Shown here: positions 59,368 through 64,000 of the stretch, one piece after another
How the letters are laid out: every line of letters begins with the position of its first letter
How positions within the stretch are numbered: the stretch's first letter is position 1
Source: Rhodococcus koreensis
GTDB lineage: Bacteria > Actinomycetota > Actinomycetes > Mycobacteriales > Mycobacteriaceae
Direction of reading: 5' to 3'
Assembly (NCBI RefSeq): GCF_900105905.1
Contig: NZ_FNSV01000004.1
Span: forward strand, 1-64,000
Length of the DNA stretch: 64,000 nt
Notes under the pieces: generated by a model
What the model was told of the DNA's origin: nothing
Database searches by the model: none
Seen by the model: only the letters and a program-made list of their open reading frames with translations
Made by a program: the position numbers and the translations under genes

Positions 59368-61878
59368 ATGGAACAGCCGACGCTGTCAATGGCCGCAAAT
59401 ATCCGGTGGACGAAGTCCGGCGTTGTCTGGGCGGACTACGTGCTCACGGGCATCGACTACGGTTACCGCCCCGACGTGGACAAGCGCACTGCTCGTACCC
59501 TGCACACGATGCTCGTCCGCGCCCTTCCGGGCGAGTCACTGTTGATGGGCATTGCAGCATCGTTGAGCGCCGAGGCCGTCGTTTCCCGAATGACCGAAGG
59601 CGTCGATCTCGATGCACACCCAGACTGGGCAACCGAATGCGAAGCGACTCTCGACTCGATCGAGCTATACCGCCCGGGCCAGCGGATCTACTGGCTGAGC
59701 ATTCCGCTGACCACACCCAAGGTCGTCGATCAGGTCAAGGCCGCGGCTCATTCGGCCTGGACCACACTCTCCGACTACATCGGGCTGCCGCGGACCGCAA
59801 TTGACGATGACGAGATCCGGGCCCGTGTCCGGCAGGCCAACCGGATCATGGCCGACATCCCCGGTGTCTTCGATGCGCAACCTGCCACTCCCGCTCAGAT
59901 GGTGTGGCTGTGGCGGCACGCGATGACGCGCGGACTGCATATCGACACTGACCTGCCGGACGCAGCCGTGACGCCAGGAGCAAAGTCAGGTGCCGCTCTG
60001 TCCGCATGCCGGATCGACGAGGGCGCCCAATCGGATCGAGAGAAGGCCTCGGGTTGGCGAGGCAAGGTCCCGACGTTCAGTCGGGTCCTGAAAGTCGACC
60101 AGCCGTACGAAATCGTCGACCACCCTGCCTCCTACCAAGTGCTCCTCGCGCTCGCTGACACCCCCGCCGGTGGCGTCTATTTCCCCGGCTCGGAGTTCTT
60201 CACCCTCGCTGACGACTTCGGCGATATCGATGTCGATTTCGCGGTACGGCTCAAGGTCACCGCCGGTGCCGATGTCATGCGAGCGAACAAGCGCGCGCTC
60301 GAGAACCTGAAGGAGCAGTACGAACAGCGGGAAGGAGAGTTGGCCGGCGGCCAAGGTGTTCTCGACCTCGCTGCCGCCGCGTTGACCGAATACACCTCGC
60401 TGCTCGAGACGAACCGCGATGAGGTCGAGGTTGCCTGGACGGCGTTGTTCGCGGTAGGAGCTGATTCCGAGGAGCGCGCACTCGCTGATGCGAAGGCATT
60501 GGTGAAAGCGTTCGAACAGCAGGAATACAAGGTGGTCGCACCGGTCGGCTACCAGGAAGACCTGTGGTGGGCCATGTTGCCTGGCGTTCCCACATCGAAG
60601 ATCGTCCGCGAGTTCGCCCAGATCACCACGTCGACGCATTTCGCGGCGTACATGCCGTTCATTCGCAACGATCTCGGCGATGGCAGTGGTCCGCTGTTGG
60701 CACTGAACATCACCACCTCGCGGATCGGTGTGGTTCACCACGACGTCGCCGGAAAGTCCCTGCGCGACCAGTCCGCATCCTTCGCGGTCACCGGTGAGCT
60801 CGGATCGGGCAAGTCGGTCACCATGAAGGTGATCGCCGGCCAGGTCGTCGACTGCGGAGGGCAGGTCATCGGTATCGACCAAAGCGATCTCGGCGAATAC
60901 GCCAACTGGGCCCGCGCCGTCACCGAGGCAGTCGTGGTCGACCTCGTCGAACCCGAATACAGCATGGATCCACTGAGGATCTTCGACGCCGGGGTCGCAG
61001 CAGAAATGGCCCAGTCCGTGTTGTTGACACTGCTCCGGATCCAGCCTTCCTCAGACCTGGGCATCACCTTGGCGAAGGCGCTCGAGCCCGAGTACCGCGC
61101 AGAGCACCCCTACCAGGGTTTGGGCGAGCTGACCGAACACCTCCTGTCCGGTGCTTGCCCGATCGCCCACTCCCACGAGCTCGGCGAAGCGATGAACGTC
61201 TACGCCCGCCGCACCTACGCGGCGGCACTGTTCGGCACAGATCTACCCCCGCTGCCCATTACTGCTCCCGGCATAATTTTCCGCACCCACAAGGTCGACT
61301 TGCCGACCCAGCTGCAGACCGAGAAGCAGCACCTCTACGAGAACCTGACGCTGGAGAAGCGATTCGGTCACGCGGTGTACACCCTGATCGCGAAGGTCGC
61401 CCGCGGACAGTGCTTCGCCGACCCCGACCAGATGGCGCTATTCCTCGTCGACGAGGCACACCACCTCCTGGGCGCCGACGACGGCATCGACATCGTCGAG
61501 GACTTCGTGCTGCAGGGCCGCAAGTCCTCTGCCGCGGTGGGACTCGGCGACCAGGACTGCGCGTTCGGCACCCCGAAGCTGCGCGGACTGATCAAGACCC
61601 GCATCGCGCACCGTCATACAGACGAAACCCTCGCCAAGCGCGCCATTGAATGGCTCGGCCTCGACCCGGACGACTACGGACTGGTCAAGCAATACATGGA
61701 GCAGACAGCTCCGGTCACCGGAAAAGACAAGTACGTCGAACCTCACCGCCGCGGTGAAGGCTACATGCGCGATGGCAGCGGAAACGTCGGTCGTATTAAG
61801 ACGCTGCTGCCGGCAACCGAGTCTCGCCGAAGTGCAGTGTCGACCACTCCGAAGGACACCAAGCTGGTGAAATCATGA
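59368..61878 (+). CDS. VirB4/TcpF-type transfer ATPase, 836 aa
   Basis: The ATPase core has Walker A TGELGSGKS at about 475-483 and Walker B LFLVDEAHH at about 690-698, with the downstream GLIKTRIAHRHTDETLAKRA region typical of VirB4/TraE proteins. The N-terminal 450 residues form the VirB4 N-domain (SLLMGIAASLSAEAVVSRMT, WLSIPLTTPKVVDQVKAAAH). It energises the secretion channel at the cytoplasmic face. The ATG at 59368 is chosen; the frame upstream overlaps the preceding gene. It ends in an ATGA overlap with the next gene. Confidence 0.9.
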   Translation: MEQPTLSMAANIRWTKSGVVWADYVLTGIDYGYRPDVDKRTARTLHTMLVRALPGESLLMGIAASLSAEAVVSRMTEGVDLDAHPDWATECEATLDSIELYRPGQRIYWLSIPLTTPKVVDQVKAAAHSAWTTLSDYIGLPRTAIDDDEIRARVRQANRIMADIPGVFDAQPATPAQMVWLWRHAMTRGLHIDTDLPDAAVTPGAKSGAALSACRIDEGAQSDREKASGWRGKVPTFSRVLKVDQPYEIVDHPASYQVLLALADTPAGGVYFPGSEFFTLADDFGDIDVDFAVRLKVTAGADVMRANKRALENLKEQYEQREGELAGGQGVLDLAAAALTEYTSLLETNRDEVEVAWTALFAVGADSEERALADAKALVKAFEQQEYKVVAPVGYQEDLWWAMLPGVPTSKIVREFAQITTSTHFAAYMPFIRNDLGDGSGPLLALNITTSRIGVVHHDVAGKSLRDQSASFAVTGELGSGKSVTMKVIAGQVVDCGGQVIGIDQSDLGEYANWARAVTEAVVVDLVEPEYSMDPLRIFDAGVAAEMAQSVLLTLLRIQPSSDLGITLAKALEPEYRAEHPYQGLGELTEHLLSGACPIAHSHELGEAMNVYARRTYAAALFGTDLPPLPITAPGIIFRTHKVDLPTQLQTEKQHLYENLTLEKRFGHAVYTLIAKVARGQCFADPDQMALFLVDEAHHLLGADDGIDIVEDFVLQGRKSSAAVGLGDQDCAFGTPKLRGLIKTRIAHRHTDETLAKRAIEWLGLDPDDYGLVKQYMEQTAPVTGKDKYVEPHRRGEGYMRDGSGNVGRIKTLLPATESRRSAVSTTPKDTKLVKS

Positions 61879-64000
61879 CCGCGGCCGCGGCGCCCTCCCG
61901 TGAACGGGAGGTGGTCGGGACCCCCGAACCCCGGGAGTATTTCAGTTTCCGCGCCGCGGCCACACGCTCACTGCTGTGGCTTGTCACCGCATGGATTCCG
62001 CAATCCTGGCTGACCGCACTGATACACCTGACCCGTCCGGTAACCCGCTGGCTGTGGGCACGCTGGTGGAGCCGGCTACTCATCCGCCTCATCGCCGGCT
62101 GGCACGCGGCCGGCGCCATCTTGATGATCGTGGCCACCCCGGCTCTCGCCGATCCCGCCGGCGGCGGCGGTGCGAACCCGTTCTTCGCCTGGATGAATCT
62201 GAAAGATTCGCACGGCATCGACGCGTGGAGCTACTTCCTGTCCATCGACAAAGGCAACGCCTCGGTGGGCGGCGGCTGGCGCATGATCTGGGCGTACATC
62301 ATCACCCTCGAATACGAGGTCTTCCGCTTCCTGATGGCAACGGCCATCTGGTTCATCACCTGGGTGCTCTCGTTCGAATGGCTCGACCTGATCCTCACCC
62401 CCGTGCGCACCATCGCCGACTCGGTCACCTCCATCACCGACCAGTTCGCGCTGACCCCGCTGATGCTCACAGTCGCCGGACTCAGCGTCGCCATCTGGAT
62501 CATCCGCGGCCGATTCTCCACCGGAATCTACGAGCTCCTCATGTCCTGCGTCATCGCGGCCGCGGCCGTGGGCGTTCTCTCGAACCCGGTCGATCGCGTC
62601 CTCGGGGACGACGGACTGGTGCTGTCGGCGCGAAATGTGGGCCTGGAGGTTGCCTCAGGGCTCGCGAACGGTGGTGATACCAGCGGAAACCCGCAGACCG
62701 AGATCGACACGATCGAATCGAAACTCATCGATACGTTCATCCGCCAACCAACGCAACTGATCAACTTCGGAGTCGTTCTCGATGCCCCGGAAAACAACGG
62801 GAAATGCGTCAAAGAGTTCGACGCCGCGTACCTCGCGAAGCCCAAGGAACCTGGACTCGCGGACAAAGCACAGGATGTCGTCTCCGAGGTCGCCCCTGGG
62901 GCAGGCGTAGCCCTTGACCTGATCAATCCCGACGCGAAACCGGAAGACCGCGTCAAAGATGCCATCGCCAAGTGTGAGGGGGAGGACGGGCCGATGAAGG
63001 CCTATGCCGACAACCCCGGTCCCGGACAAGCAATGGGCCTGTTCTTCCTGAACTTCGCCGGCGCACTCCTCATGGCCTTCGCGATCTACCTCGCCGGCCG
63101 ATTGATCATCGCCGCAGGTGTCTCGATCGGCAACGCCATCAAATCGATACCAGGAGTCGTCCTCGCCATCGCACCCCCGATGCGCGGGCAGTTCTGGCGG
63201 ACCATCGCCAACGCCGCAATGGCGTTGCTGCAGATGATCTTCGCCATCGTCTTCCTCGTCGGCTACGTCATGGTCGTCGAGGATCTCTTCGCTGCAGACG
63301 AATCGAACCTGATCCGCACGGTGTTCTTCGTCGACATCTTCCTGGTCACCGCACTTCTCCTCTACCGCCGAGCGGTCAAGGGAATGAAGCGAATGTCGGA
63401 CAACCTGGCAACAATCCTGGCTAAACGGCCCAACGCCGCACCGACCGCCATCAGTCGCTCAACGCCCACCACAGCGCGCGACATCGCTGCGATGGCCGCC
63501 AACGGACGCCACATGTACCAGGGCGGAAAGGCCGTGGTGAAGGGGGCAGGAGCACTAGCGAAGAAGTCCGGCACTGCCGCGGCAACGACCGGAAAGGTCG
63601 CAGCCGGCGCCACGTCGACCGCAGCAACCGGCGGGGCGGCTGCAGTGCTGGTTGCCGGACGGGCCCTCTCCTCGACGGCGAAGCGAGCGAAGAACAAGGT
63701 CGACTCGATCGCCGATCCCGACAGCTACCCGAAGTCCACCTCCGGCGCGGCCCGTGCCCAGACCAGTCGTGGAACCGCCGCTACGAACGCTGCTGCCGAC
63801 GCTGTCCGGAGTCGACTGTCGAAAACGGCGGTGTCGGACAAGGCCGGCATCAAGCACCCCATCGGGGTCGCCCCGTCATGGCCGGTCGCCCACCCTGGCC
63901 AGGTCCGTGCCTCGGCCACGACAACCAGTGGTCCGGACGGTCGCCGATTCCGCGCATTCACCACCACATCTGGGGCGCCGGTGATGTTGCCGACTACACC
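61875..64000 (+). CDS. Polytopic TcpH/VirB6-like channel protein, 3' end outside window
   Basis: An ATG at 61875 overlaps the VirB4 stop, and the frame stays open to the edge (708 codons). Hydrophobic helices occur near residues 75-95 (LIAGWHAAGAILMIVATPAL), 130-175, 195-235, 390-410 (FFLNFAGALLMAFAIYLAGR), 440-475 and 480-500. They are followed by an Ala/Thr/Gly-rich, lysine-containing soluble tail. Topology and operon position match the large membrane subunit (VirB6/TcpH/PrgH) of Gram-positive type IV secretion. Cysteine pairs in the external loop may form disulfides. Confidence 0.8.
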   Translation, partial: MTAAAAPSREREVVGTPEPREYFSFRAAATRSLLWLVTAWIPQSWLTALIHLTRPVTRWLWARWWSRLLIRLIAGWHAAGAILMIVATPALADPAGGGGANPFFAWMNLKDSHGIDAWSYFLSIDKGNASVGGGWRMIWAYIITLEYEVFRFLMATAIWFITWVLSFEWLDLILTPVRTIADSVTSITDQFALTPLMLTVAGLSVAIWIIRGRFSTGIYELLMSCVIAAAAVGVLSNPVDRVLGDDGLVLSARNVGLEVASGLANGGDTSGNPQTEIDTIESKLIDTFIRQPTQLINFGVVLDAPENNGKCVKEFDAAYLAKPKEPGLADKAQDVVSEVAPGAGVALDLINPDAKPEDRVKDAIAKCEGEDGPMKAYADNPGPGQAMGLFFLNFAGALLMAFAIYLAGRLIIAAGVSIGNAIKSIPGVVLAIAPPMRGQFWRTIANAAMALLQMIFAIVFLVGYVMVVEDLFAADESNLIRTVFFVDIFLVTALLLYRRAVKGMKRMSDNLATILAKRPNAAPTAISRSTPTTARDIAAMAANGRHMYQGGKAVVKGAGALAKKSGTAAATTGKVAAGATSTAATGGAAAVLVAGRALSSTAKRAKNKVDSIADPDSYPKSTSGAARAQTSRGTAATNAAADAVRSRLSKTAVSDKAGIKHPIGVAPSWPVAHPGQVRASATTTSGPDGRRFRAFTTTSGAPVMLPTT

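Overview
The window is high-GC actinobacterial DNA, most likely a conjugative plasmid or integrated mobile region of Rhodococcus or a close relative (Nocardia, Gordonia). The evidence is an Lsr2 silencer at the left edge, two WhiB-type iron-sulfur regulators, a mycolata-style secreted cutinase, many GTG starts and ATGA/GTGA gene overlaps, a Tcp-type conjugation apparatus and a Tad pilus locus. No replication initiator, partition gene, relaxase, rRNA or tRNA was recognised.

1-15.4 kb is a loosely packed accessory region. It holds lsr2 (cut by the edge), whiB copy 1, a decayed AAA ATPase gene, a perfect CIRCE heat-shock operator in front of a small membrane protein, a pRiA4b ORF-3 family protein, an RNB ribonuclease fused to a double-stranded-RNA-binding domain, a large TPR/SEC-C protein, and two paralogous 93-residue membrane proteins that both seem to start at ATT. 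whiB copy 2 closes this part.

15.6-19.3 kb is the most notable block: a type IV-B CRISPR-Cas module, csf1-cas11-csf2-csf3 in one overlapping operon, with a divergent cysH-like gene. There is no CRISPR array, Cas6, DinG or adaptation gene, as expected of IV-B. The role of this system, and of CysH in it, is not established.

19.5-29.4 kb carries a DnaQ-like exonuclease, an NlpC/P60 hydrolase, a four-gene operon (51-residue ORF, alpha/beta hydrolase, ADP-ribosyltransferase-like protein, small protein) closed by a terminator, a tandem cold-shock-like protein, and an IS21-family element (26489-29101). The IS splits a gene that can be rejoined in frame after removing the 7-bp target duplication.

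29.6-44.5 kb is a Tad (Flp) pilus locus on the minus strand: cpaB, tadZ-like, tadA, tadB, tadC, pilin, three TadE/G-like genes, a 1046-residue LysM-BTAD membrane protein, two paralogous lipoproteins and a secreted protein, with a prepilin peptidase further downstream. 44.5-50.3 kb holds regulators and hypothetical genes. 50.3-64 kb is the transfer region: FtsK/TcpA coupling ATPase, a cutinase with a long insertion and a sigma-like protein on the minus strand; divergently a TcpC-type protein, small membrane proteins, a TcpE-like protein, a VirB4-type ATPase and a polytopic TcpH-like protein that runs off the right edge.

A promoter-like motif (TGTCACWCA, 13-14 nt, GGATCTTCCTCC) occurs five times, always intergenic and always pointing into an operon: csf, whiB copy 2, the hydrolase operon, the 119-residue membrane protein next to tcpA, and the tcp transfer operon. 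This suggests that the type IV-B module and conjugation belong to one plasmid regulon.
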